From Isoetes taiwanensis (lineage: Eukaryota > Streptophyta > Lycopodiopsida > Isoetales > Isoetaceae): a DNA stretch of 64,000 nucleotides. The DNA is taken from NCBI GenBank assembly GCA_021234155.1, contig JAJEKV010000078.1:4377225-4441224 (forward strand), written 5' to 3'. This document shows, one piece after another, positions 28,701-40,500 of this stretch. A program made the translations under genes and the position numbers. How positions within the stretch are numbered: the first letter of the stretch is position 1; every line of letters begins with the position of its first letter. The notes below the pieces were generated by a model that searched no databases, was not told where the DNA came from, and saw only the letters and a program-made list of their open reading frames with translations.

Positions 28701-29510
28701 TAATATGCGGGAAGTCTATGAGTTAGAAAGATGAGTCCTGATTCATCTCTATAACAAGCCGGTTAAGGACTTTAAGCCCAATATAAAAGTGTTCAACGGT
28801 TCCCTGTTGATGAAAACCATTGAAATCATAATTAGAGAAAAAAAACGCCAAGCTCAGAAGTGATCATTATTTTGCTAAGCTACGTCTATCCCATTAGATT
28901 TCATCCAGAGCAGGGTTCAAAAAAGACGAAAGAAAAATTAGCTCTAACCTGGTAATTGTTGGCTTAACAAGCATACTAAAGAACATGCTATTGTGCTTGT
29001 ATCATAAAGTAACTCTGGCAGTGGTGCAGCTCGAGCGTCAAGGTGATAAAAATCATAGATGAAGAGCAAACTGTTTGAAATTCTTAATGGTGCTTATAAA
29101 GCCAGAAGCCTTCCCTGCCAGTATTCTGCTGTAACGGACTGCAAAGGTTTTGGACGCATTGCAGTTGTAAGTAAAACAAATCTAGAAAAGTAGCGAACGG
29201 AGAAACAACTGGGTATACATACCTAAAGTACTGCCAAGCCAAAGAATATAATAGAATAGACAAGCTGCAACAGCCTTCGTCCTCAATTCGAATTTATAGA
29301 ACAAGATGCCGCGATTGAGATTTAAGTTAACCCGAATCCACCTTACTCGAATCCGCTATAGTTGATTTTTCTTGGAGTTTCTAATTTTCTTAGCCTTTGA
29401 TTCGAAATTCTGAAGATCGGACGGTACAAGTTGAATTGGGCTGACGTGGCACGACACGTGGCATAGCTAAAATTGCAGCCTTTTGTGCAGGGGGGGTTAG
29501 GCAACCCTGC
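25788..29510 (-). mobile_element. Candidate gene-capturing element carrying an XPO7 fragment
   Basis: Read on the minus strand its start (29510) is GCAGGGTTGCCTAACC and its end (25788) is CCCAACCCTGC plus AGTTCTGCTAGTTG. Both ends match the 869-2866 element, which lies in the opposite orientation. Between them lies an intron-containing segment of an exportin-7 homologue that stops abruptly at the element end, right after an intact splice acceptor and two codons. Capture with introns implies DNA-level rather than retro-copying. No transposase was found inside and no target duplication is evident. Pack-type behaviour is inference. Confidence 0.5.
25834..28599 (-). pseudogene. XPO7: Exportin-7 (RanBP16-type) gene fragment
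   Basis: Exportin-7 is a Ran-dependent nuclear transport receptor of the importin-beta/ARM-like fold. Exons read by eye: 28554-28599, 27661-27773, 27496-27589, 26656-26779, 26417-26484, 26257-26346, 26031-26182, 25907-26002. Recognised family blocks include FQISLTSLDQLKGD, LKCLSFDFVG with DESSEDL, LECLVRFASVRKSLF, ENYHEYCRLLGRLKTNYQ, WASGSVYYLLGLW, and DSPSLLDGYVPKITEAYITS. This is roughly the middle third of the protein. It is broken by a frameshift in the 27496-27589 exon, an AT where the donor GT should be after 26417, and an in-frame TGA near 26141-26143. The next acceptor near 25836 is intact but the sequence then leaves the gene. Both outer thirds are absent. Confidence 0.85.
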
Positions 29511-32042
29511 AAAAAAAAAATATTTCAGGCCAAAAAAACCCAAAAAAAATTACATTTAGCATCAGAAAGAGGGTTCCGGCGTGGACGCGTGAGGATTGTT
29601 CAGGAGCTCCAAATTCCAGGTTGTGCATATCTGCGGCCAAATTCGGGCCGAAGCTTTGCTCTAGAGAGTCGCTTGGGCTTTAAATCCATGTAAAAGAGTT
29701 CATTGTTTCGGATTCCCTATGCAAACGCGGTAATTTTTTCCCTTTACTGAGTTTGATTTGAAGCATCCGTTTAGGTAATTTTTTTCCTTTACTGAGTTTG
29801 ATTTGAAGCGTCTGTTTAGAGTCTGATTCCTAGCACATGTTGATCTCCCTGTGATAGCACGGAATAGCTACTATAGGATGGTAAATACATAAAATCTAGA
29901 CACAATCTGCAACATAAAACCCAGACACAATCTGGAACATTTGCAACGGACGCCAATTTTGGCGTGCTATGGCTTTGCCCTGGGGATCAATCAAGTGCCT
30001 CTTTGTGGTCTGTGAATTAGGCCCATGGCCCCTGTAAATCATAGCCCCGGTTTGGTATCGTGTTAAGAGTCGCAGTGGGCAGATAAAATAATTCCGGCTT
30101 TTGAGCAGGCTACATTGGAATCGACTGTTTGTGCTACGAAATGCTGTATTCCTCCCCAAATATACTCTGTTTTCTGGAGTTGAATCTACCTTGCATAGTT
30201 ACACTAAAAAAAGTTCAAAAAGCGCATATCCCAGAGTTCAAGTTTCTATTTTGATCTGGTTAGGTAGTCTGCAGAGCGGCGCTCCTCGAAGTTGCTCACT
30301 GTGCCTCTATCAACTGCTTCTGCAACAAATTTGCAACAATAGCTACCCTTTTGGTGGGAAGTGTCTTATAGCGTCTGGAGATTTTAGGCAGCCTGGAGCC
30401 TTGAGCCAGGATAATTGTTTATTTCTATTTGGATATAATACGTGTGTTAATGATCAATATGTCTCTTCTTACCGAGGTATGGATTACTTGCTTGATTGTG
30501 ACTTTACTGGCTTAATTGTGTATTTATAGAATAAAATGGATGGTGACTGATATTTTGATTCCAGCTCTGTTAATCTATGTCTTCTGTATTTAACAATTAT
30601 ATGATGTCAGGGATGTTTCCTGGCATGCTGTCTTTGATACCTGGTATTCTTCCAGAGGTCACAAGAGGGGCAGTTTTACCTGGAATTGGAGCATCTTTGG
30701 GAGAGGTTTGCAGGGATTAACTTAATGGTAGATGCATAAGGGGAGATTGCAAATACAACCATCCTCCTCAGAACCGATTGATGGCACGTTAGCACCTTCT
30801 GCAGCACCTTCTGCACCATCAGGAAAAGCTATTTGTAATTTTATGCATCAAAAACTGGAAATATCAGATTCCATGATATAAAATCTGTTTTGATTATGCC
30901 ACCAACGCCGCAAAAGAAGAGGTGGGTTTGTTTGAGATGTTTAGAATCTCTTGGACAAGCCGAAGATCGCATCAGAAAGTCGTGTGTTTGGCTTCTTCTG
31001 TTTATCTGTTCTTTGGCATGTTTTCAGGTTTATCTGTTCTGTTTATCTGTTTTTCCTCTGTTTATCTGTTCTTTGGCCGAAGCACCTTTTGCAGAAGCTC
31101 CAGCTGCTGCGGCTAACGCTTTGAGGGCCTCTGATGTTTAACTTCGTGCGGTTACTCACACATCAAAATGGAGCCAAAAGATGGATCTGTGATACATGAC
31201 GGTTAGGGTTTGTGTGCAAAGTTTTTTGTTGCCGCGGTGCCGCTGTATTGGATTGAAGGCCGGCGCTGGGTACCATAGCTGGGAGCAGGAAACGACAAGG
31301 CATGTAAGTAAGAGAAAATCCTTAATGTCGATGTGTCTGACCCTATTCTCTTCTGATTGATAATTATAAGTAGGAGCTAAGTTCGAATATGGCAGAGCTT
31401 TTGTATATCGACGTCCTTTAATGCCTTTTTGAGCCAACAGAGTTCTTAGACTAGCCAGGAGCCTTCTAGTTGTTACTTGATGTGCCCTGTATACAAGGGT
31501 TATCAGTGTGATTGTTTGTGTGAAGCTGTAGTGGGGAGACAGAAAGGTCCAAATTGCATCTAATGCATGTGCCTTAGTACACCAAATTTGCATACATTTG
31601 CAGACTGATGTTCAACCACCAAATTCATTAAGAAAAGTAAATGGGCGGTAAGGACGTGGATTAAGGTAAGGCAAAATGAGTAGAAAGGAATAAAAGCAAG
31701 GCAGTCGGTAGTAAATCTAATCCAAGGATGGTAGAATGGGATCGTCAGAAAGGGATAGGCTATTTGTTTGATGGGCGACTACATCAGTTTTTAGTCCTGA
31801 AAGAAGTGTAACCCTCGCAACCCCAAAACAGGAAAAAATTGTAACTCTCGCAAGTCCAAAAACACGTTTAAAATGACATCACATTTTCTGTTCAGTTGTA
31901 GTAACATTTTTTAAGTCATATATGCAAAGATACATATCTTGTGCCTCAATCATGCTCTGCCCCACAAATGTGGTCTCATGTCAAATCTTGGTTCCTTTCC
32001 AAAACCCTATTGCTTCAATTGTGACCTCTGCCTAAATTATGC
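29511..32042. other. No gene recognised
   Basis: Contains a 45-bp direct duplication at 29729-29818 (listed separately). Open frames at 30101-30529 (+) and 31156-31593 (-) lack recognisable domains. Repeated 'TTTATCTGTTC' phrases lie at 31000-31075. Confidence 0.4.
29729..29818. repeat. Tandem duplication, 45 bp twice
   Basis: Two adjacent copies start GGTAATTTTTT and contain TACTGAGTTTGATTTGAAGC. They differ at about four positions. Confidence 0.9.
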
Positions 32043-32089
32043 CACTCGGCCCTGTCCCTGTGACTAAAGCTTTTATACCTAAAGCTTCT

Positions 32090-32235
32090 ACCCAGTCTTT
32101 GGTGATGAAAATGTTCCGTCCATTGCAGTTCCAAGAGCTTCTGCTTGTCCTCCAGTCGGTGCTATGCATTTAGTTATGCTGAAGGTCACCCTCTTGAGTT
32201 TTCTCCCTTCAGCATCGAGTGCTTCCTAATTTGAA
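32090..32235 (+). pseudogene. Beta-glucosidase 5'-end fragment (copy 1)
   Basis: The block resembles 2960-3105 of the intact gene. 'TTCCGTCCATTGCAG' and the signal-peptide codons are recognisable: MHLVMLKVTLLSFLPS here, against MPSVMLKVALLCFLPW in the gene. A stop follows four codons later, and no further exon is present. Confidence 0.75.
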
Positions 32236-32776
32236 GCATTCATGGTGGAGGTTAAATTCAACTTTTAGTTTGCTACTACTATTTCCAACTTCTTTTTTCA
32301 AGAATTTATCCCTCATGTTCTGACCAAATTGAACCATTTCCTCTTGTTTTTTCTTTGTGGGTTGGTGTTTTGTGGTTCTACGTTTCATTTAGAGGTTTGT
32401 CTGTATTGCAGCTAAAAACTGTTAAGAATGTAAAGAAAGCAGCAAAGAGAAGCTTATGAGTGCGACACTTTGCCACAAAACAAGATAAAACTTCATTCAC
32501 ATGAGATCAATATTTATACATAAGTGTATGCCTTATTAGGCAAGACTGCCATATTAGGGAAAGGGGAAATGGTAAAGGTGCACCAGATCTCATATAAGGA
32601 AGAGATTTTGAACACCATCCCTGCAACTTTAGCCTTTTCAACAAAATAATTGTATCTCATAATTAAAGATGCCTCCAACCATCCCTCCTTGCATCTTTAA
32701 TCTAGTGCTTGGATCAAAAAAACCTTTCGTGGGTTAAAAGGAAAAATCTCAAGCACTTTCAAAACAAATTACTCAA

Positions 32777-32842
32777 CACGATTGCAAATTAAACGGGAGT
32801 GTTGCATCACTCCCGTTTCAAAGATTCCCTTAAAAAAACACT
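32777..32842 (+). repeat. Left terminal inverted repeat with hairpin
   Basis: Matches the right end in 17 of the first 23 positions by eye, plus AAAGATTCCCTT farther in. Just inside, AAACGGGAGTG and CACTCCCGTTT form a perfect 11-bp stem with a 6-base loop (32791-32818). Confidence 0.85.
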
Positions 32843-33016
32843 AGGATTTAAAAAATGATCATTTTCAAAAAAAGTTGGGGATTTGAAGTGAAACAAAATA
32901 TTTTATCGTGCATTTTGGGCTCTTTTGAAGTGATGATCTTGCATTTGTAGAATAGAGCACTTGGAAATGGCAAAATTCTTGACATTAATACACCAGGAAT
33001 ATTACTATGAATTCGA

Positions 33017-33033
33017 GGACGTCAAAAAAACGC

Positions 33034-33110
<77 letters not shown>
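33017..33110. repeat. A-run followed by (TA)n microsatellite
   Basis: About 35 A residues are followed by about 25 TA units. It lies between the left terminal repeat and the 3' end of the methyltransferase gene. Confidence 0.97.
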
Positions 33111-33112
<2 letters not shown>

Positions 33113-33179
33113 TTTCTTTCAGTACATCAAATATGGCATTATTTTATAGCCAGTAGTAAATAATTTAGCAAAAACTAAC

Positions 33180-36100
33180 TCAGAGGTCTAAATCGAAGTC
33201 TTCAGTGTGTGGTTTGCTTGTCTCACCTTTTTCTATCTCTACAGTTTGCTCCTTTGTCACTGTTTTATCTATGTTGGTGTCAACAGTCTCTTCAGGAATA
33301 GTAGCCAGAGCTACTTCTTTGAGCTCTGCAAAGGTAGCTTCATCTTCCAGAGAGCTTGTGAAAGGAGGTTGTATCTCAGAAGATGTCATCTTGGCAAAAT
33401 CTGATGATGATTTGGCTCCCAACTCTTGATTTTCATCGGTAGAGTTGGTAGAAGCGATACAACCGCATCTTAATAAAGTCTGACCTCTTTGTCAATGTCA
33501 GCGGCAACACAATTACGGCTGTTGTACGAAGAGCGGAGAAAGCATCTAGGACCCAATCTCACGGGCGTGAAAACATATCGAATATGGTTAATTAGCCGTG
33601 GCTTCTGGTAATGATTCACAATTTTGCCTTGTGCACTTGGGTCCTGGAGCTTCAATGCTGGCGGGAACTCTAGGACGTTAGAAAAATTTTGGCGTGGTTG
33701 CCGTGTTAAAAGTGCTCCATGGTACGCTTCCGGCCGAAACTCGGTAAGCTACATGGAGATACTCAACCCTTTCTCAAAGACCTCGGTCCTCCACCATGGT
33801 AGTTAATATTAGTTTTGTACCTGCAAGATCGTATTCCAGAATAGTAAGTACGTATTCCAGAATAGAACATGACGAGTTACAACTGCAACAATGACTCAAA
33901 ACTTGAAAGAGAGAACTCACCAGACCATATTTTCGTAACCGGCTTGCACGGGGAGAAGCGAAGTGGTTCTTGAAAGTAGCTTCCACAAGTCGGATTGCAT
34001 CTTCGGAGTGAAACACAACAAGGCGCCCGATGTTTTCTTTGTGGTAACACGCTTAATTCCATCGGCGAAAGCATTAAATTGAGTTTTTGAATGGCTGATC
34101 GTCGTGAGCGGCTATCGCCGGCTTAAACCCATACGGCAAGTCTGCTATGACCAAAGTAAAATCTTGTGGCTTTATACTTCCAGCCAACTTAGTGCAGTCC
34201 CCATGAACGATAGAATAAAAGTTATTTTGATCAAACATGGAAAACCTCTCGTAGTCGGACGGCTCAACATCAACAATACGCCTATCCGCTAGAGTCCTCT
34301 CTTCTCTGGCTGTCCTTACCAGGTGCATAAAACCTTCTGGTAGGTCCTTGTTCTTCTTCTTGCTCTGTTAGCGAATGATGTTAGGCAGGCATCACAAAAG
34401 AAAAACATTAAAAACAGGAAAAAGACGTACCCAGCCCTTAAAATTTGGAGCGTATTGAATAATACGCTTGTCGGAAGTTGCTATGGATAGAGCTCTTTAC
34501 ATCTGTCCCAGCTGTCCACGTTTAACTGCTCCATTAAACATGTTTGGCACGTAATAACATTTTTCTGGCTGGAAGTCAAGAACAATTAAACAAGGTGAGT
34601 ATTGTTTTCTAGAAAGCGAAAGCACCAAGAAGAAGCTAAAGTGTATTCCGGAATAACCTTTGTCTTACAAGCCAAAAGCAAAAGTGTATTCCGGAATACA
34701 CCACTGGTTTACGTTCGAAGCAAAAGTGTATTCCGGAATACACTTTTGCTTTACGTTCGAAGCAAAAGTGTATTCCGGAATACACTTTTGCTCAAAAGTG
34801 TATTCCGGAATACACTTTTGCTTCCCGAACGTAAAAGCAAAAAGTGTATTCAGGAATACACATTGATTATACCACGAAGCCAAAGTGTATTTAGGAATAC
34901 ACCTTGGCTTCGAAAAAAAAACAAAAGTGTGTTTTGAAGGCATCTCAGCTTGCAGACTGAGCCAGAACGTATTTTAAAAAACATTTCTTGCTACGGAAGG
35001 AAAATTTAAACGAAAGTTCTGTCGTTCTTACTTGTGCAGTTCCTTGGACATTTCTTCTAGCATAAACTCTTTATCAACGACCTTCTGCAGTAGCCTTTCT
35101 AGTATGTCCATATGCGTAAAGCCACGCATTTCTCTCGCACCGTGATCGTCATTTCCTTCTTGGGACGTCGGAACCTTTCTTCTTTTACGAGACCTTTCCT
35201 TTACTTTTTAATTCACCACGCTTTCGAACATGGTAAAATTTTCCGTTTTGTAGGTCCCATATCCGCGCGGTAACAAAGCGGGGGTTAGTTTACGCATAGT
35301 TATTCGAATACAAAAGAAACTTACCCTGCCCGTCTCTGAAGGCTAGTTGAAACCCGGTTGTCATGCGGTATGAGAGGCTGGATTTATTGGCTTCATCATT
35401 ACTTAAAGCAAACACTCCACGGTATGCGCTTCCTTCAGTTCTAAGCGAGTATGCGGTTTCTTCAAATCTTCTCCATATTTTTCCTTAAAAATCATGTACT
35501 CTCGTGCATAAATCGGATCTTGTCGTGAAGCTCATCTTTAATTTGTACTTCGTTGTCGACATTATGGGTGTTGGCAGCGATTTTTTCCTCGTCGGTGAGA
35601 CCACGTAAAGCTGCGCACAAAGGCGAGAGGTACACGGGGTTATTCTTTTCTTTTCTGGTGCCTTCTTGCCTTGAAGCTATGATTTCCTCCCAAGACGTAG
35701 TGAGTGTATGTTTCTGCGTTTTCTCTGTCATATTCCTGGGGGGTTTTGCATTGCTCCCTGTCAACAAGGACAACTATTGGGGCCACATGAGCATTTGGAT
35801 TGCTCCTAATTCTGTCCTTCAAGTTCCTTAAGTGGTCGGCATAAATTTTTGAACTTAGGCGGCCTTTCGCCGGACTCATTCTTTGGGGCAGACTTCATGC
35901 TAGTCACAGGAAGATAAATCACCCCTTGTACAAATTTTTCTCTATTAATAACCTCCATTCTTTCAGAGGTCTTGTCAACCTTCTTTTCCTTTATTGCAAC
36001 CCCGGGAGCTTTTCCTTTTCCCTTTTGTTTTTTTGAGCTTTCCTCGGGAACTTCTGTAATTTCAAGCTGCTGTACTTTTCGCTTTTTTGGTTCTTTAGCA

Positions 36101-36720
36101 GCTACGGTTGCCCTTGGCCTGCTAAGTTTCTTTGGCCGCTCAGGGGGTTCTTCGTCGTCTTGTTCCTGGGAACCTCCATCTGATGACCTCCCTGAATAAC
36201 TAGCAGAAGGTGGTGATTGTGACCTTTCTCCATCGAATGCTTTCGAACTCAGCGGCAGGGAAAGTCCTCGCTTATCTTTGGAACAAACTGTCTAATTGCG
36301 AACCACGGGCCGTTTTTGTCGGTAGTGTGAAAAGAATTTGTACAGTGCCTGTGGTTGCACACTGACAATTCTAAAGAATGCGATGTCCACAACAATGAAG
36401 CCTTGGGAGGTCTTAAAGGATAGCCTCTCCCCACGACCTCCTTGTCCGGCAACCTCGGAGACATCTTTTATTGTCCCAAGGTTTACAAACTTCGAGTCGG
36501 CATTACCTTTTGTTCCCAAGCACTTTTCTGAGGCGTACAAGAACGTCAGTGTGCTGTATTTTCCATCTGCACCCCTGGTTACGAACCATTGCGTTTGATA
36601 GTTTTCGTATATAGCAGGCTCGTCCGTGTCAGCGGTGTGCTTTTGAGGGTGTGGACGCTTAGGCTTGTGAGATTTCTTTGATGCCCTCTTGCTTCCTTCT
36701 TCCCTGCCACTAAAAGGTTT
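33180..36720 (-). pseudogene. ParB-like domain fused to permuted amino-methyltransferase, decayed
   Basis: A multi-exon minus-strand gene. In order: a charged N-terminal region (36300-36720, with FLYASEKCLG and FKTSQGFIVVDIAFF), a Lys/Pro-rich linker, a ParB-like domain (35490-35880: APIVVLVDREQ, YVLGGNHSFKA near 35669-35690, LTDEEKIAANTHN), a possible coiled coil (MDILERLLQKVVDKE, about 35060), then the methyltransferase. Motif IV reads IADLPYGF (34124-34142) after IVHGDCTKL; VVFHSEDAIRLVEATFK follows (33970-34016); a motif I-like SRNCVAADID comes last (33490-33526). Motif IV before motif I is the permuted order of beta-class N6-adenine/N4-cytosine enzymes. The usual DPPY is DLPY and the glycine loop is poor. 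An acidic tail ends at 33180. Introns have GT-AG ends. At least four frameshifts and several stops make it non-functional. Domain names are by eye. Confidence 0.72.
34640..34925. repeat. Palindrome array 1, inside a methyltransferase intron
   Basis: Six copies of the dyad GTATTCCGGAATAC or a variant, spaced about 30-45 bp, several extended to AAAGTGTATTCCGGAATACA plus CTTT (a perfect 24-bp palindrome). Spacers often contain TTACGTTCGAAGC. Variants change mainly the central four bases (CAGG, TAGG) while the arms stay. Confidence 0.95.
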
Positions 36721-36956
36721 AAAACAACCATGTTAAGGCAATTATTTCAAAGCAGCGTATTCGAATAACATTTACTAATCTTGTGCCCTAAAGGCCAGAA
36801 AAAGACAGGAAAACAAGCAAAAATATTGTCACTCTAAGTCAATTTCTTGTGCCTTAATTGGACTCGAAAATGTTATTTTTAACCTAAAAAGTGGTCTGTT
36901 TCAACTAAAAAGTGTGTTATTCAAGTGCAAAAAAACAAGTGTTCTAAAAAAGACAA

Positions 36957-37195
36957 GCAAAGTGTATTCCGGAATACACTTTGCTTACTGGCGAAGTGCA
37001 AAGTATATTTTGGAATACACTTTGCCCATCTGGCGAAGAGCAAAGTGTATTCCGGAATACACTTTACGTACTGACGAAGTGCAAAGTGTATTCGGGAATA
37101 CACTTTGCACTTCGCAAGTGAGCAAAGTGTATTCCAGAATACACTTTGCTCTTCGCCAGATGGGCAAAGTGTATTCTGGAATACACTTTGGCCCA
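36957..37195. repeat. Palindrome array 2, between the two divergent genes
   Basis: Six copies of the same dyad at about 41-bp spacing; spacers resemble TGGCGAAGTGC or its complement. Centres read CCGG, TTGG, CCGG, CGGG, CCAG and CTGG, so the outer GTAT/ATAC arms are conserved while the middle drifts. The array sits where promoters of both genes would be. Confidence 0.95.
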
Positions 37196-37570
37196 CAAAA
37201 GCAAATCAGGAAACAAAAGAAAGACGTACTATGTACTTTACATGCTTACCTGTCCATTGTTTTCGCTATGTAAATCAGAATACAGCAAATGTATATTGAT
37301 CGGAATTTCATTTTGGCGACTAAATCTGAAAGCGGAATCAGAATCCGAAATTTCGATTTTCCTTTTTAAATGTAGGCCCACTTTGTCGGTTGTGTTTTCT
37401 ATGTGATGCGGAATACATCTTGTCCAAACACTCGGAATAGCATCTTTGCACACACACAAATCTTTGCACACAAAATACTATTCAGGAATAGCATTTGTAT
37501 TCTCGAATATCATTAGTCCAATCGACTTGTGACTTAGTAACAAGCCCACAATTTTTGCGGTTGTTTGACA

Positions 37571-40500
37571 TGGTTAAGCGCCGTGAACAAACTTCCACCA
37601 CCATTTGTTTGTCCAAGTACCTCTACGCCGGATGGAACACAAGGCCGGAGATGCTTCTTCAACACCTACCTCGACAAGGTCTTTGTTGCTTCTCGAAGAC
37701 ACTCCGAGTCCAGTAACTAGTAGACTGCCACCACCTTTCCAACCCTCTCCAAGTCCAGTAGGAAACCGGCTGCCACCTCCTTTCAAAGCCTCACCTGTTG
37801 CACGTAGCAATCTTCCACCACCATTTGTACCATCCCCCGACACTACAATAGCTCGACCTCAGCAAATTTTTCGGAACAGACTACCTCCGCCGTTTGTTGT
37901 TTCTCCATCTTCACTTACACATGCCAGGAATACAACACGTTCTGAAGACTGCGAGATTCTCCATCGCTTCTCCCACCATCAATACAAATGAAGACGACCC
38001 TGCAGCATCTACTCCTCTTCACACAAACGTGGTGACACATGGGTTTTGCGAATTTCGGTCCGCTATAAGAGATATGTTTGAGCGAACTCCGTGAAGACGC
38101 TACAACAACTTTGTTGGCACATCATATGGTGGCCCATCTCCTTCATTCAACACCGCACCTCCGCCTTATCAGGGTGCGACTTCCGTGGTTTGTTCTCCTC
38201 TACAAGCACACCACTAAGGGAGGAGGAGGTCACCCCAGTAGAACTCTCTTGAAGATGAAGACACCAACGAAGTGCAACGAGATTACACATTCTCTAGCCA
38301 GTCCACCAAGAAATTCAAGGTGGATTATGGTTTGAGAGCATGCTCCTCTGTAAGAAGAAGAAACCTTATGGACGAGCATAAAATGAGAAGACTTTTAAGA
38401 AGTAAATCTTTGCTCATTGGGTTGCATCAACAAATTTAACATGTCTAAATTACGAGCAATTAGAGACAACTACAGGTTCAATGATATTGGCTGACCCGAA
38501 TGCCTACTTGGCCTATCATGTAAGACCGGACCGCAACACCTTCTTGCACTACATTAACTTAGTCAAGAAGTTTGCCAGAAATGCTTTATGGTTGTCCACC
38601 GTTTAGGGTCCACCAGAATGTCTAGAATACACAAAAGACTAGACAAAAATCCAGCAATTGATGATCATTGTGGACCAAGAAGAGTTGTAACCATGCATGC
38701 CCTTCTTCTTTGTGTCATGGATGGAGAAATATTTTAGAGAAACATGTGAGAAGCTGCCAATGTTGACAACATGTATCATTTAACGATAACATCACCAAAA
38801 AGATGTTTTTAATGAGTACAAAGAGACTTGCACTCGGCTTCAAAGACATCTCTTACTCACACTTCACCGGTTTGTGGAAAAGTGAACTTCGGTTTAGTGA
38901 AAATTCCCGAGGAGACATAGAATGTCTGTTTGCTCAAAGTGTGCAGAATTAAAAAGTCAAAGAGAAACTGCAAAGACAGAGGTCGAAAGAAGTAAGCTCA
39001 CTTGTTTTAAAGAAAATGCTTTGACCTTATTTCTTCTCTGAGATATTGTGCAATGTAGAACCTTGCCGGACATCGTGAACAACAAGCGTGCCAGAGAGAA
39101 GAAAGCTTGCCAAACACGGAAAAAAGCTCTTGAGCGTCCTTTTGCAATATATATGTTGTGATTGATGGAATGGACCAAAAAACTACTCTACCACATTTCT
39201 TGAACATTCCTAAAGATGTGCGGAGGAATGTTTTGTTAAGGTCCACCTTGTAGGAGCTATGGTCTTCAAAGGAAGTCTAAAGTGCAAAGTATTTTGACAT
39301 ATCAAACTTGCATGGTGACCCGAACCTCACAATTACAATTCTTAACAAGGTCACAATGTGAGCAAGAGCAATTACCACCGGTGCTTTACGCAACTTGACA
39401 ATACTACAAGGGAGAACAAGAATCAAACACTCTTTGCATCTTGTGCTATGTTAGTGGAGCTAGGGATCTTTAGAAAAGTGAAGCTCGGTTTTCTTACTTG
39501 TAGGCCACACTCATGATCAAATTGACCAAATGTTCAGCAGATTTTCTGTGCGCTTTAGAAGGAAGAAGGCTTTCTCTCTTCACGCACTAGTTCAAATTAT
39601 TGAAGATTCTTACACTCCCACTCCGGTGATCGATCTTCTTAAAGAGAGATTGATTTTGAGAGTTTGTTTTCTCTCAGCGTTCGACAGAGAACAAGCCGTG
39701 GAACAAGTTGAATGATCTCACCTTTCAACATCACATCAAGTTCTACTTGAAGGATGGCGAGTTTCTTCTGAGGGGAAGAAGTATACCACAACTAAGGATT
39801 TGGAGTCCACGGAGGGATTACACTTCCTTAAATATATTCCGGACACTTCGTTCATAGAGCGTCTTGAGAACAACTTCCTCTCAAAAATCCTAAGGAGTCT
39901 AAGCAGAAGAAAAAGTACCCCGAGTCATCCTTAAAAGCCATTGAAAATGGAATTTCCTCGAGCTTTAAGTACTTCTTAGAAGAAGATGGGATGTGGTGGA
40001 GTAATTTCTTTCTCGAGCGAGAAAATTGTTGTGAAAAAAATATAGCTCTAAGACAGTTGCAAGAACCATTTGGATGGCCTAACACCTTCCACCAACCCGG
40101 CACCAAGCAGGTCCAAGCAATGCTACATTAGCACCGCAGAGAAGAAGACGAGGATCGAGTCATGTACCTCGGACCAAGGCGGGAATGAGCCTCAAGGTAA
40201 TATCACGAAATTACCAAGGGTATGCTAATTGCTCTTCAAGCGAGGAGGATGACAAAGGTCGACCTTTTTGGATAGCAAAAGTGCTTGAAACGATCAAGGA
40301 GGAAGGCTTAGTCACTAAACTCAAGATTCATTGGCTTGCAACACATTTCGGAAAAATGCTTTTGAAGGTAGATATGAGTTAGAAATGAGAAGCCAAGGAA
40401 AAGGGAGAAAGTCAAGAAGGTGGGTTGTAGGGATGAGCTGATCCTTAATGGCGTGACTATATTGTGCTATGATTTTAAATTGAAATCGACAATCGTCTAC

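Noticed and set aside
25788-29510. Helitron interpretation of the gene-capturing element
   Set aside because: A GC hairpin is present near one end, but the terminal CTRR and the 5' TC are not consistent between the two copies.
30101-31593. Frames of 142 (+) and 145 (-) codons
   Set aside because: No recognisable domain and unusual composition; likely chance frames.
34640-37195. CRISPR-like appearance of evenly spaced repeats
   Set aside because: Repeats are palindromic, spacers are related to each other, and the setting is a eukaryotic transposon with intron-bearing genes.
34602-37299. Several overlapping frames on both strands encoding repeated KVYSGIHF or KCIPEYTF phrases
   Set aside because: They are translations of the palindrome arrays. 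Because the unit is self-complementary, both strands and several frames stay open.
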